A stretch of 53,161 bases of DNA from the NCBI GenBank assembly GCA_964443745.1, contig CAYUEN010000010.1, positions 1 through 53,161 of the forward strand, read 5' to 3'. Of the stretch, positions 1 through 8,631 are shown piece by piece. Origin of the DNA: CAYUEN01 sp964443745 (GTDB taxonomy: Bacteria; Campylobacterota; Campylobacteria; Campylobacterales; QNZT01). Made by a program: the position numbers and the translations under genes. How positions within the stretch are numbered: position 1 is the first letter of the stretch; each line of letters begins with the position of its first letter. Under the pieces are notes generated by a model. That model did no database searches. It saw only the letters and a list, made by a program, of their open reading frames with translations, and was not told the origin of the DNA.

Positions 1-394
1 TGGGAGGAGAGAGGATCAGCGTACGTGTCGTAAAACCGTAGAGGGAAAAGCGGCTGTGCGTATCTTTTCGCAAGATCTCGTGAATCGTCTCTCGTGCCGC
101 TTCGAACCTGCTGGGCGAAAGATCTTTCGCCTGCATCGAATAGGAGAGATCGAGCGCGATTGTCGCTTCGTATCCTTCGGCTTTTTTCATGCCCGAATGC
201 CGCACGATCACGGGTCCGGTGAGTGCCAGCACCATAAAAACGGACGCCCAGTAGAGAAGTACGGCACTTTTTCGGGTGTGAACCGATTTGCAAGGAGCGG
301 TATCGGGGTTTTCGTTTTTTGGGGTGTTTTCTCTTTTCCATAGCCATCCGATCGCCAAAAGCAGTATCAGAAATTCCGGATTCAAAAGTCTCAT
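1..394 (-). CDS. von Willebrand A domain membrane protein, BatB-like (3' part outside window)
   Basis: Partial gene; about 131 N-terminal codons are present and the rest lies beyond base 1. The start ATG (394-392) overlaps the stop of the upstream Bat-like gene in an ATGA arrangement, so the two are translationally coupled. The N-terminus is hydrophobic, there is a second hydrophobic stretch near residues 49-62, and a VWA domain then begins with the metal-ion-dependent adhesion motif D-L-S-Y-S. BatA/BatB-type proteins sit in the inner membrane with the VWA domain in the periplasm and are linked to MoxR-type AAA+ ATPases. The name rests on the tandem arrangement with the neighbour and on the motif; the C-terminal segment that would separate BatA-like from BatB-like types is not visible. 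Confidence 0.75.
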   Translation of the reverse strand, partial: MRLLNPEFLILLLAIGWLWKRENTPKNENPDTAPCKSVHTRKSAVLLYWASVFMVLALTGPVIVRHSGMKKAEGYEATIALDLSYSMQAKDLSPSRFEAARETIHEILRKDTHSRFSLYGFTTRTLILSPP

Positions 395-1296
395 CGCTTC
401 CCCTCCCGGCGGTAAAGATACCATAAGAGCATCGCAAGCGCCCCCAAAAGAGGCCAGACAAAAAGCCTCCGTTTGTCCAGATATCGGGCGGATCGGATCG
501 GCGAGGGAAGCAGACGGTCTATCTCCCGGTAAACTTCCGAAAGTGATCGGGCGTCTTTCGCCCCGAAAGCCTTCCCTCCCGTCTCGGAAGCGATCCGTTC
601 AAGCAACGCCCGATCGTAATCTTTCGGCGTACCGAGCCCTATCGCAAAGATCTTCACTCCGGCTTTTTCGGCCTTCTGCACCGCCTCTTTGGGAGAGATC
701 TTTCCGCTGTTGTTCTTGCCGTCGGTCACAAGTACGATCACCTTCGTTTTCGCGTCGGTGAACGTTAGTGTCCGTAGGCTCTGCGCGATACCCTCTCCGA
801 TCGCGGTGTTTTTCCCCGCGATCTCCACCTCCAGCATATCCAAAAGCGCTTTGATCCCTTCATGGTCGTAACTTACGGGCGAAGCCGTAAAAGCGAAACT
901 CCCAAACGCGACGACGCCGATATTGTCCCCTTCGCGACGGTCGATGAAGCCGGAAGCGATACGTTTGGACAATTCGAATTTGCTCTTTTGGCTCTCCTTC
1001 GCATCGAACCCGCTCTCCCGCATCGATCCGCTCGTGTCCAGTGCCAGCACGATACCGACACCGCGACGCTCCGATGGCATTTTTGAGGTATAGAGGATCG
1101 GAGAGGCCAGCGCCGTGACTCCAAGCGCAAATATCGCCATCTTTTGCAGAAGCGTTTTGTGCAACCAGCGGCTCTTTTTCGGAATCCACTCCAGCTTTGG
1201 CAAAAAACATCGCCCCGAACGCCGACGGCAAAAATACAAACAAGGCAACACAAAAAGCCCGAAAAAGGCGAGCGAATATTCGAACGTAAAATGCAT
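391..1296 (-). CDS. von Willebrand A domain membrane protein, BatA-like
   Basis: About 301 residues. An N-terminal hydrophobic segment, a second near residues 52-70 and a C-terminal membrane segment (sequence RLFVWPLLGALAML) frame a VWA domain. The complete MIDAS is visible: D-T-S-G-S, a threonine in GKNTAIGEG and an aspartate in VTDGKNN. This is the BatA layout: periplasmic VWA domain held by membrane helices, probably working with the second VWA protein that follows with a 4-base overlap. Two in-frame ATGs exist, at 1305 and 1296, and neither has a Shine-Dalgarno sequence. I chose 1296 because the resulting N-terminus resembles Bat proteins and because a TATAAT (1309-1304, minus strand) overlaps the upstream ATG. 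The biological role in this phylum is unclear. Confidence 0.8.
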   Translation of the reverse strand: MHFTFEYSLAFFGLFVLPCLYFCRRRSGRCFLPKLEWIPKKSRWLHKTLLQKMAIFALGVTALASPILYTSKMPSERRGVGIVLALDTSGSMRESGFDAKESQKSKFELSKRIASGFIDRREGDNIGVVAFGSFAFTASPVSYDHEGIKALLDMLEVEIAGKNTAIGEGIAQSLRTLTFTDAKTKVIVLVTDGKNNSGKISPKEAVQKAEKAGVKIFAIGLGTPKDYDRALLERIASETGGKAFGAKDARSLSEVYREIDRLLPSPIRSARYLDKRRLFVWPLLGALAMLLWYLYRREGKR

Positions 1297-1371
1297 GAAA
1301 AACATTATACTATAAATAAATTTTATCTTTCGACGATATGTAATATATTTACAACATTCGGAAAGACAGCA

Positions 1372-3462
1372 ATGGAAACCATTTCAGAGATATTATCCGA
1401 GAGTACTCTTCACGACAGCGATATCCACGCTGTACAAGTACCTCATCTACAGGTTGTCGCCTCTTTTCTGCACAACACACGCGAAGAGATCGTTTCGGCG
1501 TGGATCGCCAGGGAGAGTGCGACCAAGATGCTTACAAAACTCTCCATCGATCCAGAAGATTTCAAAGAGACCTACGGTATCCCGGTAGTGGAGTATTTCA
1601 TCGGTGTCGTTCGAGGAAGCGAAGTGCTCGGGGATTGCCCGATAATGCAGAATTTCATCGCCTTTCTCGCCGAAAAAAACGTCTCCGCCAGAGATATTTT
1701 CATTCTCTGTATGGCGCTACGCAGATCTCTGATCGCCCATCTGTTCACCCACGACAAAATCCCCGCGTCACACGCGTCGAACATACTCGAAGAGATCAGC
1801 GATATCTTCGACGGCAATCTCTCCGGCGTGCTGCAGACCTTCACCGATCTCACGCGAGAAAAGGAAAAAAAGCTCCAGACACATCTGCTCAAAGACAAAC
1901 AACACCAACAGATTCAGACGATTTTGAATCTACAGGACAATATCGTCTGCGTGGTCAACGAAAACAGGATCATCCTGGCGAACCGAAAATTCTTCGAAGC
2001 GGTCGGAAGCGAAAACCTTACGGATTTTCATCGCCGCTATCCCAAAGAGTGGGAATTTATACAGAGTGTCGATTATCTCTCCGATCTTTTCAAAACAGAA
2101 GATTACACCCGCTGGTTCGAAAAGATTCTCTCCGCCCCGAAGCAGCCGCTCATCAAAATCTCCATCCTCAACAAGAAAACGAAAAAATACGCCATCTACA
2201 TTCTCAAAGCGAGCCGATTTCCGGCTACCGCACACAAATTCATCCTCTCGCTGACAGATATCACCAGTTACGAAAAACAGATGCAACAACTCTCCGCCCA
2301 CGCCTACTCCGATCCGGTTACAGGGGCTTTCAACCGGCTGAAATTCGAAATAGAGTTGAAAAAGGAGCTCGCAAACAGACGGGGAACGGTTTTGCTGATG
2401 GAAATCGACCACTTCAAGAGGATCGAGAAACATTACGACATCGCGCTTGTCAACGAACTGCTCCACAAAGTCGCGCAGAGCATTATGCTCGAACTCCCCG
2501 AAACAAGCCATCTCTTCGCTCTTGGATACGGCCATTTCGCGCTTTTACCCATACACTTGGGGCGACACGAACTCGAAACACTGATAGTGCAGCAACAAAC
2601 CATCGTCGGCAGAATAGAAGCTCATATCGCCGAAACGATTTCCATCAGTTTCGGTGTCCTCAGAATCAGGGATCTGGACGACGATATGACTCTGCACAGC
2701 CGTATGCGGGAACTTCAGGAGCTTTTGAAATTCAGTGAAGATGGCACGGTTGTATACGATACGGATCTCTACGAGACACAGCGACAACGCCAAAGAGAGA
2801 CAGAAGAGATCATCAAGGCTCTTCAGACCCTCACAGAGGATCACCGGCCTCTTCTTGCCATCGCCCCCTATAAAGAGATTCCGATAAAATGGGAATTGAA
2901 ACTGCTCAGGGTCAACGAAGGAATCGCCATTTGCAGAATCACCAACGCCACCTCCCTCCTTTTCAAGGCGCAAAAAGTCTATTTTCACCTGCCGCAGATG
3001 GAAGCCACCGTCGAAGCGAATCTCCAATCCATCGATCTGAAGAACAGACAGATCAAACTGCTGGATTTCAAACTGATAGAGGAGAGTTATCTTGACCGAA
3101 AAGTCGTGAGAGTGGAACCGCAAAAAGAGTTCGTACTCCTGGTACACGCCGAAGATGTCGCGATGACCGGCACCATTTGCGATATATCCGAAAGGGCACT
3201 CACCTTCACGGCGGAAAGCGTCGAAACGCTTCAGATAGGAACTCTCGTTCAGTTGGATTTCATTCTCGAACAGGAACATAGAAGCGTCAAATTCATGATG
3301 GATGCTTCGATCCAGCATATCTGGAAAGAAAATGGATCCTATCGTATCCTGTCGACCCTTCTACCGGACCAGGAGAACGAAAAGTCTCTGAAAGCCTATA
3401 TCGCCTGGCGTCAGATGCAGATCATCAAAGAACTCAAAAATCTCATCAGTACGATGGGATAG
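1372..3462 (+). CDS. cytoplasmic PAS / degenerate GGDEF protein
   Basis: 696 residues, no membrane segment. Residues about 20-165 are helical and resemble the RsbRD-like sensor segments that precede GGDEF domains in this phylum. A PAS-like domain covers about 182-300. A diguanylate-cyclase fold covers about 310-465, with a recognisable entry (SDPVTGAFNRLKFE). Its catalytic signature GGDEF is replaced by G-Y-G-H-F (about residues 385-389), so synthesis of cyclic di-GMP is not expected. The C-terminal 130 residues may be a PilZ-like beta barrel, but I see no clear RxxxR motif. A regulatory or scaffolding role is inferred. The ATG at 1372 follows GGAAAG. It is divergent from the Bat-like genes and convergent with the M23 peptidase. 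Confidence 0.75.
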   Translation: METISEILSESTLHDSDIHAVQVPHLQVVASFLHNTREEIVSAWIARESATKMLTKLSIDPEDFKETYGIPVVEYFIGVVRGSEVLGDCPIMQNFIAFLAEKNVSARDIFILCMALRRSLIAHLFTHDKIPASHASNILEEISDIFDGNLSGVLQTFTDLTREKEKKLQTHLLKDKQHQQIQTILNLQDNIVCVVNENRIILANRKFFEAVGSENLTDFHRRYPKEWEFIQSVDYLSDLFKTEDYTRWFEKILSAPKQPLIKISILNKKTKKYAIYILKASRFPATAHKFILSLTDITSYEKQMQQLSAHAYSDPVTGAFNRLKFEIELKKELANRRGTVLLMEIDHFKRIEKHYDIALVNELLHKVAQSIMLELPETSHLFALGYGHFALLPIHLGRHELETLIVQQQTIVGRIEAHIAETISISFGVLRIRDLDDDMTLHSRMRELQELLKFSEDGTVVYDTDLYETQRQRQRETEEIIKALQTLTEDHRPLLAIAPYKEIPIKWELKLLRVNEGIAICRITNATSLLFKAQKVYFHLPQMEATVEANLQSIDLKNRQIKLLDFKLIEESYLDRKVVRVEPQKEFVLLVHAEDVAMTGTICDISERALTFTAESVETLQIGTLVQLDFILEQEHRSVKFMMDASIQHIWKENGSYRILSTLLPDQENEKSLKAYIAWRQMQIIKELKNLISTMG

Positions 3463-3466
3463 AACC

Positions 3467-3487
3467 ATCCTCTATGTGAAGGAGGAT
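3467..3487. terminator. hairpin between convergent genes
   Basis: Inverted repeat ATCCTC (3467-3472) and GAGGAT (3482-3487) lies in the 30-base gap between the stops of the convergent GGDEF-like and M23 genes. A pyrimidine-rich stretch with five Ts follows on the plus strand. The stem is short, so a shared weak terminator is only a reasonable guess. Confidence 0.4.
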
Positions 3488-3492
3488 TTCCC

Positions 3493-4455
3493 CTATTTTT
3501 GAGCCTCGTAATTCATCGGATTCGAAGCGATATATCTCTCATGCAGCTGTTCTATCAGCTTTTTCCAATCCACGAGATGCTCTTTTCGCATCACGGTACG
3601 ATAACTCTTTTCGGACCAGTTGACAAACGAAGCCGGATTGAGCCATTTGTGCAGATAACGCACCTCGTAGTGCAGATGAGGACCGGTACTTCGTCCACTG
3701 TTTCCCACATAACCGATCAAATCACCCTTGTATACGTAGGTTCCCTCTTTCACGGCATAGCGGCTGAGATGGCCGTAGGCGGTACTGAATCCAAAAGGAT
3801 GCAAAACCAGCATATATTTTCCATAACCGCCGTTTGTGCGGGCATAGGAGACCACACCGTCCGCCGTCGCATAGACCGGTACACCGGTATCCGCCGCAAA
3901 ATCGAGACCAAAGTGGAACGTACGCCGGTGTGTGATCGGATGAATACGATATCCAAACCCGTCCGAGATTCTTTTGTAGTGTTTCAGAGGCATTCCGGTA
4001 GGTACACTCCGGTTGAGAAGTGCCAACTCCGCAATCGTCAGCTTCGCCGCCTGTATGCTTTGGAGCGTTTTTTGTTTGACCGCTTCGGCCCGTTCGTCGA
4101 ACGCGTCACCGATATCCGGCTTGAGACCGACGATCCTCTCTATTTCCGATAGCTGTTCGTTCATCGACTCGAGCTCGTTGCTCTTGTCCAGAATGTTCTG
4201 CAACAACATCTTCTTCGTCATCTGAAGCTTGTTGTTTTCCTGCATCAAAGAGAGTTGGGTCTGTTTCAAATTTTTCGTCAGTGCATCCAGTTCATCCACT
4301 TTCGAAGTGAGAATTTTCAACAAAATCGCCCCCACCGCGAAAATCACCACGATGACCACCGCTACCCACAGCGCCAGGCGGCGAATCAACTGATGCACCG
4401 TATACTGGCGGGAACCATGAATATCGCTGATCGTGATCATAAATCTGTTTTTCAA
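3493..4455 (-). CDS. M23 (LytM) peptidoglycan endopeptidase, membrane anchored
   Basis: 320 residues. One membrane segment (about 27-48) is followed by a coiled coil (about 52-110) and a C-terminal LytM domain (about 160-290). Zinc ligands are all visible: H181-x3-D185 in FHFGLDF and H-L-H in GPHLHYEV, plus the histidine in AYGHLS. An active M23 enzyme cuts peptide cross-links in the periplasm. Size and layout match the Csd1/Pgp-type shape endopeptidases of Helicobacter and Campylobacter, and a bactofilin lies a few kilobases away (9480), as in Helicobacter where these partners are neighbours. The start is TTG, overlapping the DHH gene's stop (TTGA) and preceded by GAGGGAG at good spacing; an ATG at 4440 is a weaker alternative. 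Confidence 0.88.
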   Translation of the reverse strand: MKNRFMITISDIHGSRQYTVHQLIRRLALWVAVVIVVIFAVGAILLKILTSKVDELDALTKNLKQTQLSLMQENNKLQMTKKMLLQNILDKSNELESMNEQLSEIERIVGLKPDIGDAFDERAEAVKQKTLQSIQAAKLTIAELALLNRSVPTGMPLKHYKRISDGFGYRIHPITHRRTFHFGLDFAADTGVPVYATADGVVSYARTNGGYGKYMLVLHPFGFSTAYGHLSRYAVKEGTYVYKGDLIGYVGNSGRSTGPHLHYEVRYLHKWLNPASFVNWSEKSYRTVMRKEHLVDWKKLIEQLHERYIASNPMNYEAQK

Positions 4456-5405
4456 GATTCACTCCCTCGCTGTCGCTCTGACGCCAAAGCCGTCACGATT
4501 TCGTCGCGGACCCGCTCCGCTTCGTCATGATCGACCTGACACGTACCGACATCCTTATGCCCGCCGCCTCCGTATCTGGAAACGATTTCGTAGATGTCCG
4601 TTTCATTGCTTCTGTTCAGAATCGATTTTCCAAGCGCAAAAACGATATTTTTACCGTCCAAACCTTCGAAAATGTGTACCGATGCGGTCACTTCGGGATG
4701 GAGGGCATAGATCATGAAACGGTTGCCGGGATGGATCGTCTCTTCGTCGCGCAGGTCGATGACGGCGACATCCCCTTTGATTTGCGTACACCTTCTCAAC
4801 TGCCCGACAAACTCCTCCTGGCTGGAGCGATATCTCTCCACGCGTTCTTTCACGTCTTCAAGCTCCAGAATCTCGTCGATTCCATACTGCAGACACAGAT
4901 CGGGTAGTTTCTGCATCAATGCGTAGTTCGAGATCTTATATTTCCGGTATCGTCCCAGCCCCGTCCTGGGATCGGTCAAAAAACTGAGCAGATCCCACCC
5001 CTCGGGTGAGAGAATCTCCTCCTTGGAATATCGGGCCGATTTGGATTTGTTCGCAGCGGCTATCATGGGAAGAACTTCGTCTGGAAAAACTTCAGCCCCT
5101 CCGTAATATTCGTAAATGACTTCCGAAACCGATCCCGCATCGGTAAAGAGAGCATGGTAGGCATTGAGTTTGATCTGCTTGTCGTGCACATCAAGGGTAT
5201 GGTCGAAAGCCATATGCACCCCTTCGACATAGGGAAGATTCGTCACGATATCGTGTTCGCCGACCGTGACATTTCCGTCTTGTACCTCTTTGGGGTGGAC
5301 ATAGAGTATCTCTTCGACCAAATCGAGCCTCTTCAGCAAAGCGGCACTGATGATCCCATCGAAATTGCTTCGTGTCACCAATCTGTATTTTTCTGTCTGT
5401 TCCAT
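4452..5405 (-). CDS. DHH/DHHA1-family phosphoesterase
   Basis: 317 residues from the ATG at 5405, which has AAGGGA six bases upstream. The N-terminal part has the D-G-x-x-S-A signature (NFDGIISAALLK). The C-terminal DHHA1 part has G-G-G-G-H-K-D. The motif where the family name DHH is expected reads F-D-H-T here, so one histidine is replaced. Such proteins are often annotated as exopolyphosphatase, oligoribonuclease or cyclic-dinucleotide phosphodiesterase relatives; the substrate cannot be decided from sequence. It lies between the LysM and M23 genes, 10 bases after the former and overlapping the latter by four, so it is probably part of the same mRNA. Confidence 0.8.
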   Translation of the reverse strand: MEQTEKYRLVTRSNFDGIISAALLKRLDLVEEILYVHPKEVQDGNVTVGEHDIVTNLPYVEGVHMAFDHTLDVHDKQIKLNAYHALFTDAGSVSEVIYEYYGGAEVFPDEVLPMIAAANKSKSARYSKEEILSPEGWDLLSFLTDPRTGLGRYRKYKISNYALMQKLPDLCLQYGIDEILELEDVKERVERYRSSQEEFVGQLRRCTQIKGDVAVIDLRDEETIHPGNRFMIYALHPEVTASVHIFEGLDGKNIVFALGKSILNRSNETDIYEIVSRYGGGGHKDVGTCQVDHDEAERVRDEIVTALASERQRGSES

Positions 5406-5415
5406 CTGCAATCCC

Positions 5416-6279
5416 TTATCTATTCTCATCCAGAGGTACACGCAACCGCTGTCCGATACGGATGAGGTTCGGATTTTTGATCAACTCCGGATTCGCTTTC
5501 AAAATCCTGTCGAACGCCATCGCGGAGCCATAGGCTCTTTTCGCGATTCTGGAGAGGGTGTCTCCCTTTTGGACGACGATGACACGCATCTCCCCTTTTC
5601 TGACATCCACCTCCTTGGCGATCGAAGCCGTATAGACATCTCCTTTCTCCTCCTTCTCCGACTCTTCGATCAATGCACTCAATCCTTTCGAAAGGTTCGA
5701 AAGCTCGTCATCGCTTTTGGGGTTGGAAACGACGATTTTGTTGTATCTGTCGATACCGTCGTCTGTTTTAGCGGTCACCGCTTTTGCACTCTCTATGTTT
5801 TTCATATCCAGATCCAGATTTTCACCCCCCTCCTCGATCTGGTCGGGCTGCACCTCTTCCAGAGCGGTGACCAGATTCGTACTCGTTTTTTGGCTTTTGG
5901 GCTGGTTCGCGGTCTTTTTCAACATCTCTTCCATCATCATCCGCATCATCATCTGCATCTCTTCCTGTGTATAGAGTTTTTGCTGTTTTCCCATCGAGCC
6001 AGGAGCGCTCAGCTGCGATGCGGGAGCTACAGGTTGCTGCTGCGACACCGGTGCCGCGGCCGTAGGGAGCGGCTGCTGAGGCTGGATTTGGGTATGCCCC
6101 TTCTGGAGATAGTTGTAGCCAAACATCACGGCTCCCGCAAGGATGACCAGAAGCAGCAAAATCAGCAAAATCTGGATGATCGTTCCCAGGGATATGCCAC
6201 CTCCACTCTGGACATGCATACTTTCATCCGAGTTGTAATGTATGAAATCCTCTTCGATATTTTGCCCTTTTTGAAACAT
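5416..6279 (-). CDS. LysM-domain membrane protein
   Basis: 287 residues. One membrane segment near residues 34-55 is followed by a low-complexity Pro/Gln-rich linker (about 60-95), a Met/Glu-rich helix (QEEMQMMMRMMMEEML), a charged linker and a C-terminal LysM domain (about 235-285) with V-V-Q-K-G-D-T-L-S-R-I-A-K-R. LysM domains bind N-acetylglucosamine-containing glycans, so this is probably an inner-membrane protein that touches peptidoglycan. The ATG follows AAGGAGAG. It is upstream of the DHH and M23 genes and fits a cell-wall cluster. No enzymatic domain is visible. Confidence 0.78.
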   Translation of the reverse strand: MFQKGQNIEEDFIHYNSDESMHVQSGGGISLGTIIQILLILLLLVILAGAVMFGYNYLQKGHTQIQPQQPLPTAAAPVSQQQPVAPASQLSAPGSMGKQQKLYTQEEMQMMMRMMMEEMLKKTANQPKSQKTSTNLVTALEEVQPDQIEEGGENLDLDMKNIESAKAVTAKTDDGIDRYNKIVVSNPKSDDELSNLSKGLSALIEESEKEEKGDVYTASIAKEVDVRKGEMRVIVVQKGDTLSRIAKRAYGSAMAFDRILKANPELIKNPNLIRIGQRLRVPLDENR

Positions 6280-6288
6280 CTTCTCTCC

Positions 6289-6936
6289 TTATCTCTTTAT
6301 CTCTTTTTGTACGACGGTGGTAAGCCCCAGAAGTTTCCATCCCTGGAAACCGCTACGATAGTAGTGAATCTTCTTTGCCGGATATCCAAATTTCAACAAT
6401 CCGTTAATCAACCGGTGCGACTGATCACACCAGACACCGTTGCAGAAGACGGCCAACTCTTTGGCTTGGGTAAAATCCCATTTGCCGGATTTGTCGACTT
6501 TCATACCCAGAAACGAAAAAAGTTTCCGTGCTCTTTTTCTGTCCGCCGTCTCCATCACGGGATAGGGAATATTGAGCGCGGAGGGTATCGTCTCCAATTC
6601 GTACCAACTCTTCAGCCTCGCATCTATCACGACTCCCTTCTTGGTGGCGACTTTCTCTTTCATGAAACGCACCATCTCCACTTCGGCGATCGTATCGACA
6701 CCCTCTGCCACCTTGGTGGGATGGATACAAAAAGGCGGACACTCTCTGGATGTTTTGGTATAGTCATCCGTCAGACGATGGGTGGTATCCTGGATTCTGG
6801 CCACTTTGACCTTCTGTCCCATATGGTTGACGTAGAGATAGGGGATATCCGGGGTGATTTTGACGACGACGTTCTCTTTCGCAAAAAGGGAGCCCGCAAA
6901 GAGCAGTCCCATTATGATCACATTTACTATACGCAT
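6289..6936 (-). CDS. exported rhodanese-like protein with intact catalytic-position Cys (paralogue 1)
   Basis: 215 residues with a signal peptide (cleavage near F-A-K, residues 18-20). Residues about 22-75 form a non-rhodanese lead-in with R-I-Q-D-T-x-H and Y-T-K-T-S-R that is shared only with the paralogue at 8632-9285. A rhodanese fold follows, with V-I-D-A-R (about 103-107) and the active-site loop F-C-N-G-V-W-C-D. C165 is at the rhodanese catalytic position; C170 is a second cysteine; C66 and C70 are also present. Rhodaneses carry sulfane sulfur as a persulfide. Here the protein is exported, so a periplasmic sulfur or redox role is inferred. It lies immediately after the four-module PilJ protein. 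Confidence 0.82.
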   Translation of the reverse strand: MRIVNVIIMGLLFAGSLFAKENVVVKITPDIPYLYVNHMGQKVKVARIQDTTHRLTDDYTKTSRECPPFCIHPTKVAEGVDTIAEVEMVRFMKEKVATKKGVVIDARLKSWYELETIPSALNIPYPVMETADRKRARKLFSFLGMKVDKSGKWDFTQAKELAVFCNGVWCDQSHRLINGLLKFGYPAKKIHYYRSGFQGWKLLGLTTVVQKEIKR

Positions 6937-6948
6937 CCGCTCTCCTTC

Positions 6949-8628
6949 TCAATATTCGGCTACAGAAGCACTCAGCGTAACCGCCCTGTGCATCTGCGCC
7001 AGCAAAATCGGATTCTCTTTGACGATTCTGTCCAGTTCACGCTTTTTTAGAGTCTCTTTCAGATAAAGAGGCTTCAATCCCTCCCAAATCTTCGCCACTT
7101 TCTGCAATGCGGTTTTGATGCTGGGATTGCTCGGTTTGATGATGTTCCGTTCAGGATCTCCTTCGATCAGCGCCCGAAGTGTCGTATCGAACAGCGCGAC
7201 CGTCTCTTTCAGTTTCTTTCGGTTCTCCTCCGGCTTGACTTTGAGGAGAACGAGAAGTTTCTCTTTGGTCATCTTCTGTGTCAGCATTCGCTGCCTTCCC
7301 GCCACATCGACGATATCGGCCCGCGCCTTCTCCAAAAACGTCTGTTTGGGAAAGGAACGCTTGAACATCTGTACCAGTTCGTTCGACATTCCAAGTAACT
7401 TTTCGTTGTTTTTGACGATATAGCCGACCGGTTCGATCCCCGCTTTTCGATCTTTCGCCACTTTCCGGGCACTCTCTTCGAACGGTTTCCACACCTGTTG
7501 AAGACGTTTTATATAGTCGGCGATCTTCGCGTTGTTTGTCGGAGGCAATCCAAGCGACGCATCTCCTTTCAAAAAACCTCGCAGTGTCTTGTCATAGAGA
7601 TCTGTGGCTTTGAGCAATCTCGCCCTGTTTTCCTTCGGTTCGATACCCAACACGACCAGCAAGGAGAGTTTGGAAATTTTCTGTGTCAGCATTCGCTGTT
7701 TTCCGGAAAGATTGATAATATGGTTTTGCAGGCTTTTTGCCTCCATGTACTGGTTGACGATGGAGGAGAGTTGTATAGCCTGTTTCTCCTTTTTGATCGA
7801 TTTTTCAAAAAGCTTGACCGCTTTGTTCATCTCCACCAAAAGTGTATCGAGTTTTTCGATAGTCGTTTTCAACTCCTGCTTGTTCAGCGATTTTTTCAAA
7901 AGATTCGGTTTGATCTCTTTCCAGAGTCGCTCTCCTTTTTGAAGCTGTTTTTGGATTTTGGGCAGTTTGGTTCCCTCCAAAGAAAGCGCTTTGTCACCCT
8001 TTTGCAACCCGTTCAGGATTCTTTCGAAAAGTCGCATCGTCTTTTTCAAATCTTCCCTGTTTTGTGCAGCTTGTATGTTTTGGGATATCAGTAGAAGATC
8101 TTTCGCCATACGCTGCGTCAACATTCGCTCTTTTCCGGACAAATTGATCGCCTGTGCACGTCTGGAAGTTCCCTCTTTGCTCTGAGCCACATAGAGTTGT
8201 ACCGCTCGGTTCATCTCCTTGAGAAGTGTCAGATTCTGCTTTTGCAACGCCTCGTAGGTACGCTTGTCGGCACGATTTTCAACCACTTTCACGATATTCC
8301 GCTCGAACGGTTTCCAGAGTTCCTCCACGATACGAAGTTGTTTTTGTACGTCGGCGCTTCGACAGGCTTTTAGTTTCAACCCCTCGTCACCACCGATCAA
8401 CCCTTTGAGTGTCCTGTCGAAAAGGGCTCTTGTCTTCTCCAACTTTTCGATATTTTCACTTTTGTCCACCCCCGCTTTGATCAACAGCGCCTCTTTCGTC
8501 ATCTTCTGTGTCAACATACGCTGTTTTCCGGCGAGATTGATACTCACGGCCAGCTGCTTGGTCGTAAGAGCGAAAGAGAGCAGCGGTATGAAAAGGATCA
8601 GGAGGATGAGTCGTACGCTTTTTCCCAT
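6949..8628 (-). CDS. exported protein with four tandem PilJ/NarX-type sensor modules
   Basis: 559 residues with an N-terminal signal or anchor (about 4-22). Four repeats each open with I-N-L-[AS]-G-K-x-R-M-L-T-Q-[KR] and contain a conserved W-K-P-F-like site and a closing M-x-[RK]-A-V helix. The first G of each opening motif is at about residues 34, 165, 309 and 444. This is the type IV pili methyl-accepting transducer N-terminal family (PF13675-like), whose opening helix resembles the nitrate-binding P-box of NarX/NarQ. There is no HAMP, kinase, GGDEF or chemotaxis signalling domain and no second membrane helix, so the whole mature protein should be periplasmic. It is sandwiched between two paralogous rhodaneses with gaps of 12 and 3 bases. 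Ligand and partner are unknown. Confidence 0.85.
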   Translation of the reverse strand: MGKSVRLILLILFIPLLSFALTTKQLAVSINLAGKQRMLTQKMTKEALLIKAGVDKSENIEKLEKTRALFDRTLKGLIGGDEGLKLKACRSADVQKQLRIVEELWKPFERNIVKVVENRADKRTYEALQKQNLTLLKEMNRAVQLYVAQSKEGTSRRAQAINLSGKERMLTQRMAKDLLLISQNIQAAQNREDLKKTMRLFERILNGLQKGDKALSLEGTKLPKIQKQLQKGERLWKEIKPNLLKKSLNKQELKTTIEKLDTLLVEMNKAVKLFEKSIKKEKQAIQLSSIVNQYMEAKSLQNHIINLSGKQRMLTQKISKLSLLVVLGIEPKENRARLLKATDLYDKTLRGFLKGDASLGLPPTNNAKIADYIKRLQQVWKPFEESARKVAKDRKAGIEPVGYIVKNNEKLLGMSNELVQMFKRSFPKQTFLEKARADIVDVAGRQRMLTQKMTKEKLLVLLKVKPEENRKKLKETVALFDTTLRALIEGDPERNIIKPSNPSIKTALQKVAKIWEGLKPLYLKETLKKRELDRIVKENPILLAQMHRAVTLSASVAEY

Positions 8629-8631
8629 TTT

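Noticed and set aside
1304..1309. TATAAT just before the Bat-like gene as its promoter
   Set aside because: It would put the transcript start on or next to the start codon, giving a leaderless mRNA with no -35 support. I did not list it as a promoter.
5350..7050. Plus-strand open frame of about 566 codons
   Set aside because: It runs antisense across the DHH, LysM and rhodanese genes, lacks a plausible protein composition (rich in His, Arg and Phe) and has no ribosome site. It is a by-product of codon bias on the other strand.
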